This document shows, one piece after another, positions 46,553 through 58,782 of a stretch of DNA of 64,000 nt. The DNA comes from Polytrichum commune (lineage: Eukaryota > Streptophyta > Polytrichopsida > Polytrichales > Polytrichaceae). Made by a program: the position numbers and the translations under genes. The notes under the pieces were generated by a model. It did no database searches, was not told where the DNA came from, and was given only the letters and a program-made list of their open reading frames with translations. The first letter of the stretch is position 1. The number at the start of each line of letters is the position of its first letter. The stretch spans positions 62,451,554-62,515,553 of the forward strand of contig OX485803.1 in the NCBI GenBank assembly GCA_950295325.1, written 5' to 3'.

Positions 46553-48289
46553 GAAAGCAAAAGCTGAGAAGCGTGTTTCATTTGTATGACAAAGATGAGG
46601 ACTTCATCAATATCCATAACTTACATGTCACATTGATGAAACGACCAACAGTGCCTTCAAAAGCAACCGACCACTGCCTTTGTTGTAAATGAAGGGAAGA
46701 TTGGACACACACACCGGTATCATATAAAGCTTAATTATGATGCTCTGTGAAACTGCCCCAAAGTCGTGAAATGAACCGGTCCTCAAGGGAACGGAAGAGG
46801 AACAAAAATTGCAAACAGTTTAAGTCAGAAATCGATAGGAATATAAGTCTACTAAAATGGAGCGCATCTTCATTGAATGTAGTTCTATTAGCGACATGTG
46901 ATGCTTGTACGTTCGTGATTAGCACATGAATCCTGAGTAAGTTCATCTTCAAGCGTCAATAAAAGAGAGAGATACCATTGTGGTAGCTTTATATATTTTT
47001 CTCAGTGATGACAATAATTGCCCGGGATCCATAGGCTTGTCATGGCACTATGACCATCTCGGGGGGGGGGAGGGGGGGGGGCAGTGTGTTAAAAAGTTAA
47101 GGATATAGGTGCGAACAACCATTATTTTATAGGGAGGTATTACTTTCAATTCTCTTCTTTTTTTCACATGCTATCATTATGTAAATTTGTACTTTGGGTT
47201 AATAGAAAAATGGCTTGCATTACTTATAATTCCAAATTACCTATTAGTCCATACCCTATAGTACTTTAAAGATGTCCAATGTCATTTTTGATACCCTATA
47301 TTACTTTTAAGTTCATTTATAATTTTTTGCCCCCATACTTTTAAAATACCCTATCATTTGTTCGCACGTATATTGCTACTCCAACCAATGACTACCCCCC
47401 CCCCCCCCGAGATGAGCATATGAGCCCTGAGCGATCGATCGTCATGCGTTGGTGAAAGAACAATGTGGATCGATCGATCACTTTGGTATATTTGTGGGTG
47501 TCCAGGGACGTAGGATCAGTTTTAGTGACACGTGACAATCGCGCCATGACTCACATGCTTGTAATGTGGTTACACCAGCGCATATCGATCATCGAGTGCT
47601 AAAGTTTTAGATTCAATGTGGTGTGTAACGTAGTTGCTTTGAAAAAAGTTTGCGGTGTGACTCTTGTTGCCTCCCCACATCATCATCTCATGGGTGTTGT
47701 AGGGTAACTAGATAGGTCTCTTTTAATGTTTTTTTTGTTGTTGCTAGGGAGGCTTGAAAACACTTGACAAACATTCATTGAATGTAGTCCTCTTTGCCGC
47801 CATGTTCGATTTGGGCTGGTCCAAGCCACTCGTTGTCTTTTCTTTTTAGGGTTCATGTTCTTGGTTGCAAATAAAGGCTGGGGTAAACAAATTGTATGTT
47901 AATTTCATGCTGAAAATGAAAGGGAAAATACTGGGACTACGGACCCTGTGTGTTGCTATCTGGCCACTTTATGACGACATGGTGGGAAGACTGGGTCAAA
48001 AGAGGAATGCGATTGGTTCTTCTGCACTTTCATTCCTAAAGGACTTCTCCAGAATTCACTTGGAGTCCAGTGTAAATTTATATTTGGAGTTTATGCAGTG
48101 CTATAACTTTTTCTTTTCCTTTTTTGGCCAAGAATGTAACTTTTTTTTAAATTTTTATCAAGTATAGTCATTTATGTTGTATATTTGTATGTGTAACCTA
48201 TTTTATCTTTGTTGGTAACAAATGAAATGTGCAGCGAGAAGTTATAGTCTTGTGTGATTCCAAATAGCAAGTGACACAAAATACCGTAA

Positions 48290-48815
48290 ACGGTGTAGAG
48301 TTATTCGTAAAGTCCCTCAAGAAGGGACGAAACTGTGGGTTTGATCCTTCTTTGAGAGAACTTTTTTATTAAAAGCACCTTAGCTCGTTGTACATTGGAG
48401 CCTCCTTTGAAAGTTGGGTGGATTTTATTATTATTATTATTTTAATTTTAATTTTTTGCACAAATTGAAGCAGAATTCGATTGCAAGAAAAGACCAATGT
48501 AAGTTGGGTGAAACTTTTGGGACCTTGTCTTTCCACTTCTCAAGCTTTGAGATAATTTAGGATTTGAAACAGGGTATGCACATGGGACCCTCTTCACTAA
48601 ACTCTAGGTCGGCCTATGCATGGCCAGCTTGGGCCTTGGCCCACCCATCCTAGCAGGACAAGCTTAAAAACTGGTTTTCAATAATCTGACATCACTCTTT
48701 GTGTATAATAATGTGAGCAGTAAGAAAACGTTTGTGACTTTGCGTTAATTCTCACAAACTCAAGGGTTGGGACTAAACCCATGGTTTCATCGGCTTTACT
48801 TTACGAATAACTCTA
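48290..48815 (+). repeat. Dispersed repeat (GAAAGTTGGGTGGA family), copy 2
   Basis: Aligns with 10680-11105. It carries an extra block at about 48425-48500 with a TTATTATTATTA tract that splits the GAAAGTTGGGTGGA neighbourhood into two copies. Confidence 0.65.
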
Positions 48816-48822
48816 GTGCCTG

Positions 48823-49032
48823 GGGAGATGTTTGAGCATCCTAGTGTTTCCAAGATGAACTAGGTACATGTTGACATCTTTCGGTTTGTCTTTAGAAGAT
48901 TGGGGAATATTCTGTAAATTGCTCTAATTAAATGGATTGGTAAATTCCCTGAAGTCTTGAATTTGAACCAAGTTGTGTCTCAACCTCAAACAGTTCACTT
49001 GTAACTAGCAGTGGCTTCTCCCTGTTCATTGT
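48823..49032 (-). repeat. Dispersed repeat with AACCGGTT motif, copy 4 (reversed)
   Basis: On the minus strand it reads in the same order as copies 1 to 3: GAACAGGGAGAAGCCACTGC, CAAGTGAACTGTTTGAG, CCAATCCATTTAATT-like, CATGTACCTAGTTCA and CACTAGGATGCTC. It directly follows the repeat ending at 48815. Confidence 0.6.
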
Positions 49033-52000
49033 TTGAGTCGTAGATAAATAAAGGGCATCATTTATTTTTACATCAGTGAGTTTTAGATGTCAGGGGCTTC
49101 ATCTTTTGATGAAAGTTACCGAGGATCATTGATTATGGGATCATGTTTATGCTCTCGCACTCATTAAATGGGCTATAATGTTCTAGACTTCTACACTGAA
49201 ATGCACATTTACATTGCCCCACACTAATTTATCAACATTCCATGTTAGTTTCAATGTTTGCTACCACAGTAACAAATTCAAGTAACTGTTTATATTGTTG
49301 TTGCGATACAGATGAATGAAAAAAAGGTATAATTGATTTATTAGATTTTCCCACACTAATTTATCAACATTTCACACTATTTTCAAATTTGGTTACCACA
49401 ATAAAAAAGAAGAAGAAGAAATCGTTCATATTGTGGTTGCTATTCTGATGAATGGACACAGGTAAAACTTTTGTGATTTGGATTTAACCTGGCATGATTT
49501 GTATGGGATAAGAGGTAACCTATTTGTAGAGGCAACTTCTAAATGTAGATTTGATCTAATCTCATTATTTGATCTAATTTGTTGTAAACTCACGTATTTT
49601 GTTTTACTGTACTGTCAATTTTAAACTTGATTGTGAAACAATGTATGATTATTGGGTTATGTTTGTTGCAAATGACGATCAATTCACATAAAAAGTTGCC
49701 TCACATGATAAAGTTTGTATGGATTTGAATCATTTCTTTTAGAAGGTGTCGTTATGTGTAATATTATTCTACTTCAATCTTTCTAAGTTTTTGGGTTTGC
49801 AAACCTTGATACTAATTGCAAAGGTTGAACATCAGTCGTCATGTTTTTCCTATAATCTCACCGATTCAAAAAGTTCAACAACTGGATTGTTCAAGTAAGG
49901 GTCTAACTAAGTGCTCACATTTACACATCTTGAATTGAAACATTGGATGTGGGAAACAAAGTTTTGAATGAGTTTCATTGTAAGGGAGTTGTTGGAAGGT
50001 CTCAAAGGGAGAATTGAGGAGGGGGGGGGGGGGGAGGGGGAAAGAATTGAGGGGTCATGGCTTTGTGGAATAGGGTGGGAGAAGGTATCAAGGGCCCAAT
50101 GACTAAAGGAAGAAATACATCTTGGTTAATAGTTCTAATCAATGGCCTATGTGTTTAATATGCACAACATATTAAGATATTCATGGAACACGTAAAATTT
50201 CAAATACTTTAGAACTAGAGTGGAGCATGTATGATAGTGTCATATTAACAAAATCACGAGTTCCATGCAATGTGACACAACTTGACATGATTCATACCCA
50301 ATTCATACATATATTAACGAAGGACCGACGTTCAACCATGACAAGTGGTATTATGTGATGCACATCAATAACAACGGCGGTGTCACGTGTGACTTAAGAA
50401 CAAGATACTTACATTGTTTCACGAAACGTTTTAAATTTGAGCACCAAATTAGCTTATGCCAAGCAATGGTGCCACATTGCCTTCTTTGTATAGAACAACT
50501 TCACAAGACCACCGGCTTTGAACACCAAAACATCTCATGTGATCTTGGGGGGTTCACTGGCGAAAATCGTAGAACAACATGCGTTAAAAAATAGGGTCCA
50601 ATATATTCATCGTAGATAGATTTTGTAAAAAATGTACATGTAAAATAGGGGATTTTAAAATAATGAAACATGTTTACATGTAAAATACCATCACCTTATA
50701 ATCTTTTCTGCAAGGCAAATAACCCCCCCAATAAATAGGTCCCGAACGCACATGTATGCAAAATATAAGAGGGAGTGAACCCCCCAAGCATGTGATACCC
50801 ACAGGTACGCAACACTTTTTGTGAGGGATAATCATTTGCAGTTACACTTTAGTATTTAAATCCACAAGACGTAAATTAGTGTGGTCCACACTAATTGAAA
50901 CAATTGGTGTAGAAATGAGTTATGCATGCAACAAGTACCACGTTAGGTGTGGATATTTAAGTTTCATGCGAAGATGTGAGCAAATTCATGCATGCGATAC
51001 CGTTCACTACTTACATGTGGAATTTCTTGGCTAAAGGGCCGTGTTCATAATTTCAGCAAATTCAGCAATTCATCCCAATCACAAATTCTTGAAGAGACTT
51101 TGAACCACGTCACTTGCCTATTGGTTTTAGTAATTAAGGATGCGATATCAATGCGGTCCACGATGAATCCGACACCCCAAGATATTGAGTGTGCAAGGTG
51201 GTGGCCAATGCCACTTAGGAAAAGTGATGAATTTAGCGTGATCTACATTATTTTCCATCCCAAAGTTAGTGTGGCCATACTAAATGCAATGAAGGTCCAT
51301 GCCCATTTTGGCTAAGTTACCAAATACTTAAGGTATGTTCTAAAGCCAAGGTAAAACTCTCTTGGTTATGGCAGAGGCACCCTCGCTATCTTGGTGCACC
51401 TACAAGAACTTGCTCCATAAATATTCGAGTTGGTCCTAGTTGAATAGCTTTCACACATGTTCATTGTTTTTACCTACGAAGCAATAGCATGTTGGATAGT
51501 TTTTGAAGCAAGGCCAAATGCATGACCACTCATCTACCTTACCATTGGTTTCTGTTAATGGAGCTCCTCGTGTCCTCTTAACTAAAACAAAAAGCAACCA
51601 GTCACAAGGGCTAGAGGTGACACATTTTAAGGTCTTACATTCTTGCCTCACCTCTAGGTACCGATGGGAGGGTTGGTGCTTGAGGTTTAAAACCTTCGTT
51701 TTAATACCATGCCACGTCCTCTGCCAACTAGGCTTGGGACTAAATAGCAATGATGTATTGGAAGCCATGTTCATAAAACGGACTTTTAGGCTAAGTGAGA
51801 TTAGGCTAAAGTCAAGTGGGAAGGGGGCATAAGTGGTGCAAATTATCATGTGTTTGGCATAACTTAGTAGATGGAGATGGTACGTGCCCTTTGTTTTAGG
51901 ATTGGTATGCCATCCATAGGTTGATAGCCAGTCCGACAAACCTATGTTGAATATTTCTTGAAAGTGCCAAAAGTTGGTCTAGCAATTCAAAATGATAACT

Positions 52001-52516
52001 TTGAAAGTTCCAACACTTTTCCTATGATTTTCTCACAATTCTAGCTAGTTCACATATCCCCAATCAATAGGTATAAGGTGTTCACATTACACATCTTATT
52101 ACTAGTACTTTTAGTATCCAAATCCTCTCCATGAGGTGTCCACAATCCATGTGGGATATGTAAACTTGAGAATTGAAGCCCTCGTATCCTATTGTATGTA
52201 TTCATCTATATATGTTTTTGTATAAAAACTTCAAATTGCACTATTGTTGTTGTTGGAGGTGCATAACATTACTCAATTGATGATTTGTGTTCATTTGCCC
52301 AATATTGGTGTTCATTTGGAGTGAATTCGGAAGAATTACAAAATTTTATAACTTGGATGAAATTAGTGTCACATGCATACATCATGCACACAATCACTTT
52401 TAAATGTATAGTAGATTAAAAGATTTTGTTCGGAGCCCAATTTGGTCGAAGATACTGCATCAACAAATATGAATTGCTAGAAACATACATGTATTCTTTG
52501 GAGGTTTCTTCACAAT

Positions 52517-52994
52517 ATGGAACCAAAGGTGGCAATCATGATAGATAGAGAAGCTCAAGAAACAACACAAAAGAAAGAGTTGGAGGAAATTATTGCCTTA
52601 CTGGAACAACTGGCATTGGTATCGAATGAGAGTGAAAGTGGATCCATTGTGAATGCACCTGAGTTCATCAATTATGATATGAAATTTGATCTACACAATC
52701 CCTACATGCCTACTAAGTAGGAAATTATAAGTATGTTTGATGTAGGAGGTGATGCAACGGATAATGAGCCTATTGAAGTAGTTGACAATGTGCAAATTAG
52801 TGATGTGGTGGTAGATAGAGAGGATTCAAGGATGTTGAAAGTGCATTAGTGACTTTGCAACAATTTTTGGAACAAAGACCTACTGATGTTACACCTTCAG
52901 CCAAAGCATTCAAACACTTCAAAAGGAAGTAGGATCTTGGCGTGCACAAGAATCTCATCAAACAACTACAGATTTGTTCTCCCATTACGCTTAG
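52517..52994 (+). pseudogene. C-terminal remnant of a pogo/Tigger-like transposase
   Basis: One open frame from 52517 (MEPKVAIMIDREAQETTQKK, then LEEIIALLEQLALVSNESES and NAPEFINYD) ends at a TAG after MPTK and continues beyond it. A change of frame near 52830 gives VESALVTLQQFLEQRP, and a further change near 52905 gives IQTLQKEVGSWRAQESHQTTT followed by DLFSHYA and TAG at 52992-52994. The pattern of an acidic linker, an ALxxLxxFLEQ helix, a second helix and a terminal QTTxxDxF resembles from memory the C-terminal tail of CENP-B/pogo/Tigger-type transposases, which often end in KQTTLDSFF. The DDE catalytic domain is missing upstream, so this is a truncated dead copy. Confidence 0.6.
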
Positions 52995-54200
52995 AAGTAT
53001 GTTAAATATTTTATCCTTTATTTCTATAGGCGTTATATTTGAAAATTCCAAAATCACATGAGTGTTACAAATTGTCAATGCTACCCCCAATAAGTGTTAA
53101 CACCACATAAGTGTTATAAGTTTCCTTGCTCCGAATATATGTTTTTCTATCCATGCAAAGAACATTTCTTATATAATCTCCAAATTTATTCTATAAACAT
53201 GTCATACATGCACCATGAGCAACTAGAATATGTGTGTCTCATTGCTATTGCAACTTGCCATCCTCTCTTGTTGCCGGCCATGATGTAGTGTGTCCATACC
53301 AATGTAGACTCCATCTTCACAATTCAATGAACCGTTCTCGAGCATTTTCCTAACCATGCTTTCACATGTGTTTCTCCAAATACCTATTTGCAAATCACTT
53401 GCACTTACCAACACGTTCAGATACGATTGGGTACATCTTGACCCAAATTCTATTTCCATGTCATCTTTTTACAAGTCCCCATGATGACATGAGACACGAT
53501 TTTTGGCCAAAAACAATCACTTTCAATGTTCAAAGATTGAAGTCTTCAATGCCCTTCAAATGTGATTTGGCCCTTCAAAATATAGCTCTCTCAAAACAAC
53601 CTTTCAAAACGCAACCCCAAATTGAAAACAAAGATGTCACTTGAAGTCCTCAATATAATATGCCTTCCACAAGAACCAACAAACGTAGGGCATAGTCACT
53701 ACAAGAAGTGGAGTTAGATGGTTGATTCTTGATTCTTCACATTATATTGGAAACATGTACCATCAAATGCATGCACAAGTTTAATACGAGTTTTGTATTT
53801 CAATTCTGTATTCTTGGATTGATGTCTTGGATTTGAACCAACCCTTCAGTTGAAAGGCTGAAATTTGAGAACCCTTCAAAATGAAACTCATATATATGAG
53901 GGCTTCAATCTTGAACACTGATCACTTTATGCCTAATGTGATCCTCAGGTAGAATAAAACTTTAAAAATAAATGTTTACAAAGACATTGAAATGTTTTTG
54001 AAGGATAAAGTTTTCAGCGTCAGTCTAAAAAAAGCTAATGAAGATTTGGATGAAGCCCCAAAAGGTAGGGCACGGTAAGGGTAGTGGAAGTAACGATAGC
54101 AATAATGTTAGAGGGCACCATCCATTCTTTTCATCCATCTTATTTCATCCACATCCGCACGTCGGACCTTCCCTGGTGAGGGCACCGACCACCGACCTGC
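52995..54200. other. Intergenic, no feature recognised
   Basis: AT-rich sequence between the transposase remnant and the promoter of Tyr-Gly gene copy 2. I saw no gene, RNA or paired transposon ends. Confidence 0.4.
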
Positions 54201-54302
54201 CCAAAACGGAAGGTTCTCTACCGAACCGGGTATGGACCAGAGTATCGAGCCTGGCACCGAACCTGTTACCGGGCCTGGGCTCCCGGGGAGGCCCGATCCA
54301 TT

Positions 54303-54308
54303 TATAAA
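54303..54308 (+). promoter_or_regulatory. TATA box of Tyr-Gly gene copy 2
   Basis: TATAAA within CCGATCCATTTATAAAGC, about 145 bases before the start codon, in the same context as in copy 1. The sequence just upstream is rich in C and G with several ACCGA/CCGGG elements. Confidence 0.75.
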
Positions 54309-54450
54309 GCTCGTCTCTCTCCCTTCAATTCCCGTCCTGCTCAACTCCACAGTTCCATTGCAGCATTCCCTTCGATTCACTCCCCATAGCCATTGCACTT
54401 GAGAGCTTGAATTACACTTCCTTAGTCCCTTATAGAACTTTCCAGCCACA

Positions 54451-55385
54451 ATGTCTTACGGTGAGGACGAGACCTATGGCACTGGACGCCGCAACACCGG
54501 CTACGGTGAGGAGAGTGAAGGCGGATACAAGGCTTCCACTTACGGAGACGACACTGAGGGCTATGGCGCCAAGAAGACTACTTATGGTGACGACGAGGAG
54601 ACTTCCGGATACGGAAAGAAGAAGTCCAGCTCTTACGGTGAGGAGAACGAGGGTGGATACGGCAAGCATGGCAAGAAGGGACGTGATACCGATGGCGATG
54701 GCATTCCTGATGAGTTCGAGAAGAGCCAGTACAACAGGGAGGATGTAAGTGGATCCGAGTACATTGCTGGCTGGTCACATTTGTAGATCTGATCGTCTTT
54801 CTGTTTAATGACCTCTGGTTTCGTCATTCTCGGTTATCGAGCTCAATTTTACTAGCTTCTGCCAAGCCTTTGGTTGCTTATGAGTGCATTTCGAATTGGA
54901 GCTCAGCTGAAAGATGAACATTTTGTTCGATGATGCAGGTTGAGAACCTGAAAGACCGTGATGACATTGATGATGAGGAGAAGGAGCACCGTCGCAAGGT
55001 GTTGATGGCTGAGGTTGCAGCCGGTGTTGTCGGCGCTGGTGTCCTCGGAGTTGCTGGATACGCAGCGTACAGCCACTTCAACAAGAACGATGACGAGGAA
55101 GGTGAGGACGGTGAGAAGAAGCAAGGATTCTTCGGTCGCAAGAAGAAAGACGACGACGAGGAAGGCGAGAGGAAGCAGCACCACGGTCGCCGTGGCGATG
55201 ACGAGGAAGAGACCTCAGGCTACGGAAAGAAGAAGTCCGGCTACGGCGAGGATGAGGACGAGTCCTCCGGCTACAAGAAGAAGTCCGGCTACGGCGAGGA
55301 TGAGGACGAGTCCTCTGGCTACAAGAAGAAGTCCGGTTACGGTGATGAGGAAGAGTCCGAGGACAAGAAGAAGAGCTGGTTCTAG
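54451..55385 (+). CDS. Tyr-Gly-repeat protein with DxDGDG loop and Ala/Gly helix, copy 2
   Basis: Exons 54451-54744 and 54939-55385 join across a phase-0 intron (GTAAGT donor, GATGCAG acceptor), the same position as in copy 1, giving 246 residues. The order of parts is identical: acidic Tyr-Gly repeats (residues 1-70), a DTDGDGIPDEFE calcium-loop-like motif at 79-90, a charged DRDDIDDEEKEHRRK segment, the Ala/Gly/Val helix at about 121-139, a NKNDDEEGEDGEKK stretch with GFFGRKK, and a C-terminal array ending KKKSWF. Compared with copy 1 it has six extra residues before the loop (KHGKKG) and one additional SGYGEDEDESSGYKKK unit in the tail. Codons of the two exons are rich in G/C third bases, unlike the surrounding DNA, as expected for a well-expressed gene. 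Function is not known to me; see copy 1. Confidence 0.88.
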
Positions 55386-56500
55386 ACGCCACAATTAATG
55401 GCCAGACGCTCTTTTGAGGATCGATTTGTAATTGTTGTAAATTTCTGCTCTGTTCTGTACCATCTGGGAGCTCAAACTCGATTAGAAGCTCTTAAACTTG
55501 GAAAAGTGAGCTTCTCAGAAATCTGAGCACTCTTGTAATTCGACGATTGTCTGATACTTTTTGTAACTCAGGCAATGCAATGAAACTGGAAATTATTTCT
55601 TGTAAGCAAATGTCACCATACTGCTTTTCGAAATCTCAATGCTCCCGGATCAGCAAGCACGAGTCACTCTAGCTTCCACCAATGAGTCGCTCTATCTGCC
55701 CATTTGTCATTTACGAGACAGCTACTGCCATCACGACAAGTGTCTTATCGAGTGCTACTCTTGTCAAATCTTCGAGTAAAACCCGATCCATCTGATTGAA
55801 AATGCAGCGCATATCACAGGTCTACACTATTCGACAATCAACTTTGATGAAATGCCACTATCTAAATTATGTAATTATTTGAATTACCACTTATTTACCA
55901 CCTTGGAATAGGACACTCTGCAGGGAGTATGTACTAGTCACATAGAATCATAAATGTGATCTACCACATCCTAATCCTACTACGACATACATCGAGAATT
56001 GGAGCCCTTCCCATGTTCCATTCGGTTGGCAATATTTTGTGACTTAAAACACCGTGTCATTCAAAAAATCTGCCGATACTAGCTTCGCGAAATGTATGTC
56101 GTATGAATTATAGTACCAAATGCAAAAGCACCGTAGTATTTAGGAGAGAGATAGATTCTACCATTGGAAGGATTAGAATGTTCCAAGCGGCAGCTTGACT
56201 CTTTACACCGCAACTGCATTCATTGCTGTTGGCAGTAGATTGACACTCTCAATTCACCATCTCTCTTGGACCAGTTCCTTGTTGCACTACGTAATATACT
56301 CACGAGATGCTTTTCAACTGTCAAAATTACCACCTTACTATCAAATGTTCTCATGTAACACTTACTCTAGATCCAACTATTTATTTACCACATCATCACA
56401 AAAGAGCCAATTCTGCACTGACCTATGATGGAGGACGATGATGATCACACATCGGCTAATGAGCAGCCCAGTAGAAGATCAAGCTCCCGACAATCAAGAA

Positions 56501-56924
56501 TGTTAGTAGGAATCCGATCACTCGCAAGACCCGGCCCACATGACTCGGCCCACAAATCTCTCCGCGTTCCACATGAGCGTATATCGTATGCGGGTGTAAG
56601 AGACAAATTGGTTACAGTTTTAGGAGGAGCAGAACAATATTCAAATTCAACTTATGGGTGATTACAAATTGAAGGAATCAGGATTTGTCTACCCTTGATG
56701 CCTTGGCCTCCATCGGAAGCATCTCTCGGGAATATGCTCTAACTCTAATGGCGTCCTGCTTCTATCTAAGTCAACCATCTGGATGAAGGCGCTCTAGTGA
56801 AAATTAGTGCATTATATTCCAACACTTATATAACTACATTACACACTATTTTGACAATTTACTACCACGGTATCAAACTATTCTAGTTTTTTTGAAATTT
56901 CTATTGCTAGTTGACATCTACTGG
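56501..56924. other. Intergenic beyond the duplication
   Basis: Similarity to the other arm fades here. The open frame at 56425-56661 is discussed among rejected items. Nothing else was recognised. Confidence 0.4.
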
Positions 56925-57160
56925 CATTTACGTATATTTGGACAAACTACTTGTTCAAAAATAATGAGAGATGTGCACTTGTGGGGACAAAGCATCAAAC
57001 AACAACAAGATAACCACCACATTTCAGATGTTTGTATTTCATGTTTGTCAACCACAAAATTTGTGTAGTTTTGGGATCTAGTGTACGTGTCATAAGGGCA
57101 ATTGGAATTGTCCAAAATTCATGCATAAATCTAAATATACTTAAATCATAGTTCTAAGGA
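56925..57160 (-). repeat. Dispersed repeat with CAAATATGGTGGTTGG core, copy 3 (reversed)
   Basis: Reverse complement of the copies at 6060-6330 and 18735-18990: TTTGTCCCCACAAGTGCACA, GTTGTTGTTTGATG, AACATGAAATACAAACATC and GGACAATTCCAATTGCC. In this copy the TTG tract is short, so it is close to the 6-kb copy. Confidence 0.65.
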
Positions 57161-57329
57161 GGCTTCTATGTGTCTTGTGTGATGTGGTTTTAATCCAAGG
57201 TAATTTGCTTGAGTAAAGAGGTAGCATATTCATGCGGGCAAGCTAATTGCACAAATAAGTAAGGGTCCCAACAACCTAAGGTGTGGTGTCTACTATCTTC
57301 TACAAAGTCCATCCATTTTAAATCAGCTA

Positions 57330-57610
57330 GTTCAAGTTATAGAATAGTGTCGCAGTGGGGATAACCTTATACGAGTATACCTCTCAATTATCCAAATGAA
57401 AGAACTTGAAATAGTATGTGGTCCCAAGGTTGCTTGGTATAGTTCACTTGACACTATATTTAGCTTCAGAGATCTTAAATTAGTCTAGTCACACACATTT
57501 GAGATCAATGAATCACAAATCTATTGTGGTCAAGTCTCTAACATGGATGGACGAGAGGTACTCTCATATGTAACAACCCCCTCTTGACCATATTTTCAAC
57601 TGCCTAATGG
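57330..57610 (+). repeat. Dispersed repeat (TTAGTCTAGT / GGATGGACGAGAGGTA family), copy 3
   Basis: Aligns with 27430-27720 and 29560-29850 over TTAAATTAGTCTAGTCAC, ATGGATGGACGAGAGGTACT and the pyrimidine-rich end. Confidence 0.5.
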
Positions 57611-58782
57611 ATGAGTTTACATAGACACCACACATCTTGGTCCAAGGTTGTTGGCCTAGAGCTTTGTGGCGCCTAGGTAAACCAATTTGAAAAGTAAAAA
57701 TGTAGTAAGTCAGATTATAACCTGAAGTTGTTCTTATAACCCGTTTTTCAATTGGAACCGAAATCACAGTAGTGTGGTTCGCTTGGAATGAATAAACCGT
57801 CAACATGTAATTTATGTTTGGGTTTTTTATGCTTCATATACATCTAATTTAATGTGACCCGCATTACTTCTCATCAATCCATGTTAATGATCTTGCAACC
57901 CCCCGATGACAACCAAAGATGGCATATGGCACTCGCTGCTACATGGCGTGTCATGGAGGCCACAAAATTTTGTCTAGTTGCCTCCCCCAAATGAAGGCCA
58001 TGTTCATATGTCAACATGACCTAGCAAACGTGACCCGATCGACTTCAAATTTTCACAAGAAGAATATATGGTAGTCTAGTTCACATCCATACGGTTGGAT
58101 TAAAAAACAAACAGAGCGTAATTTGCTACATAACATAAATTTTCCAGCAGTAGTGCTGGAGGTGCCCGAAAATGGAATGTGAAGGCGTTTTGTGAGGTTA
58201 AATCAGATACGTTAGTGTAATGCAGGATGCATGAGTTCCCATGGACGAAAAGAAGCCCCAGCAGCAGTGAAGACTACACTAGATAGGACCAGCAGCAAAA
58301 GCACGTACTTACTGTACCCTATCCTGCTTGCCAGTACTGATTGTACAAATTCAAGGGAATAGTATATATATATAGATATAGATACGGTGCACGCCTTCTT
58401 CTACTACTGTTTGTCTCCTGCATAAGCTTTTCTAATTTGCAAAGATAGCAATGACTCAGCAGAGTGAACCTTACCTTCTTCCACTTGTCACTCGCCTGCT
58501 TGAAGGGCCGTTTACACACAACCATCTAGTACTTGAGTTGGTTGTGGGTCGGCCCCACTTTCACCCTCAACTATGATATTTCTTTCTTTCTTTCTTTCTT
58601 TTATCGACACACAAGGTGTATGTAGGGTGGGTACACCCAATGTGGAGAGTGGCAAGGGGCCTACCATGATTTTTAGAGTTTAGGCAAGGTATCGATGCTT
58701 AAAAGTAACACCGGTCTTTTGGCGACCTCGTTTATTTATCTTTAAACTGTTAACAAGTGAAAGTACCGATGTCGTCAACTAA
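57611..58782. other. Intergenic, no gene recognised
   Basis: AT-rich. It holds a TATATA tract near 58361-58383 and a (TTTC)n microsatellite at 58580-58602. Confidence 0.4.

Larger units (their letters stand above)
46553..52516. other. AT-rich intergenic sequence with repeats and G/C runs
   Basis: No gene recognised. It includes G-rich and C-rich runs near 47060-47080, 47394-47409 and 50022-50040, a repeat copy at 48290-48815 (partner at 10680-11105) and one at 48823-49032. Short open frames at 47865-48167 and 50355-50594 show no family motif or splice context. Confidence 0.4.
54240..56500 (+). repeat. Arm 2 of an inverted segmental duplication
   Basis: Counterpart of 31000-33240 in the opposite orientation. 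Shared landmarks include the core promoter, both exons, TCTGATACTTTTTGTAA at about 55550, the sequence GACAAGTGTC near 55736 and CAGTAGAAGATCAAGCTC at 56469-56487. The two arms are about 21 kb apart with promoters facing each other's side (divergent genes). Confidence 0.8.

Noticed and set aside
54578-55392. Several long frames overlapping Tyr-Gly gene copy 2 on both strands
   Set aside because: They are Arg/Ser/Thr-rich shadows of the repetitive coding sequence; the Tyr-Gly frame alone has a conserved start, splice sites and a paralogue.
56425-56661. Open frame starting MMEDDDDHTSANEQP in the 3' flank of duplication arm 2
   Set aside because: The homologous sequence in arm 1 (start at 31067) keeps SANEQP but then differs by a one-base shift, so the frame is not conserved between the two arms.
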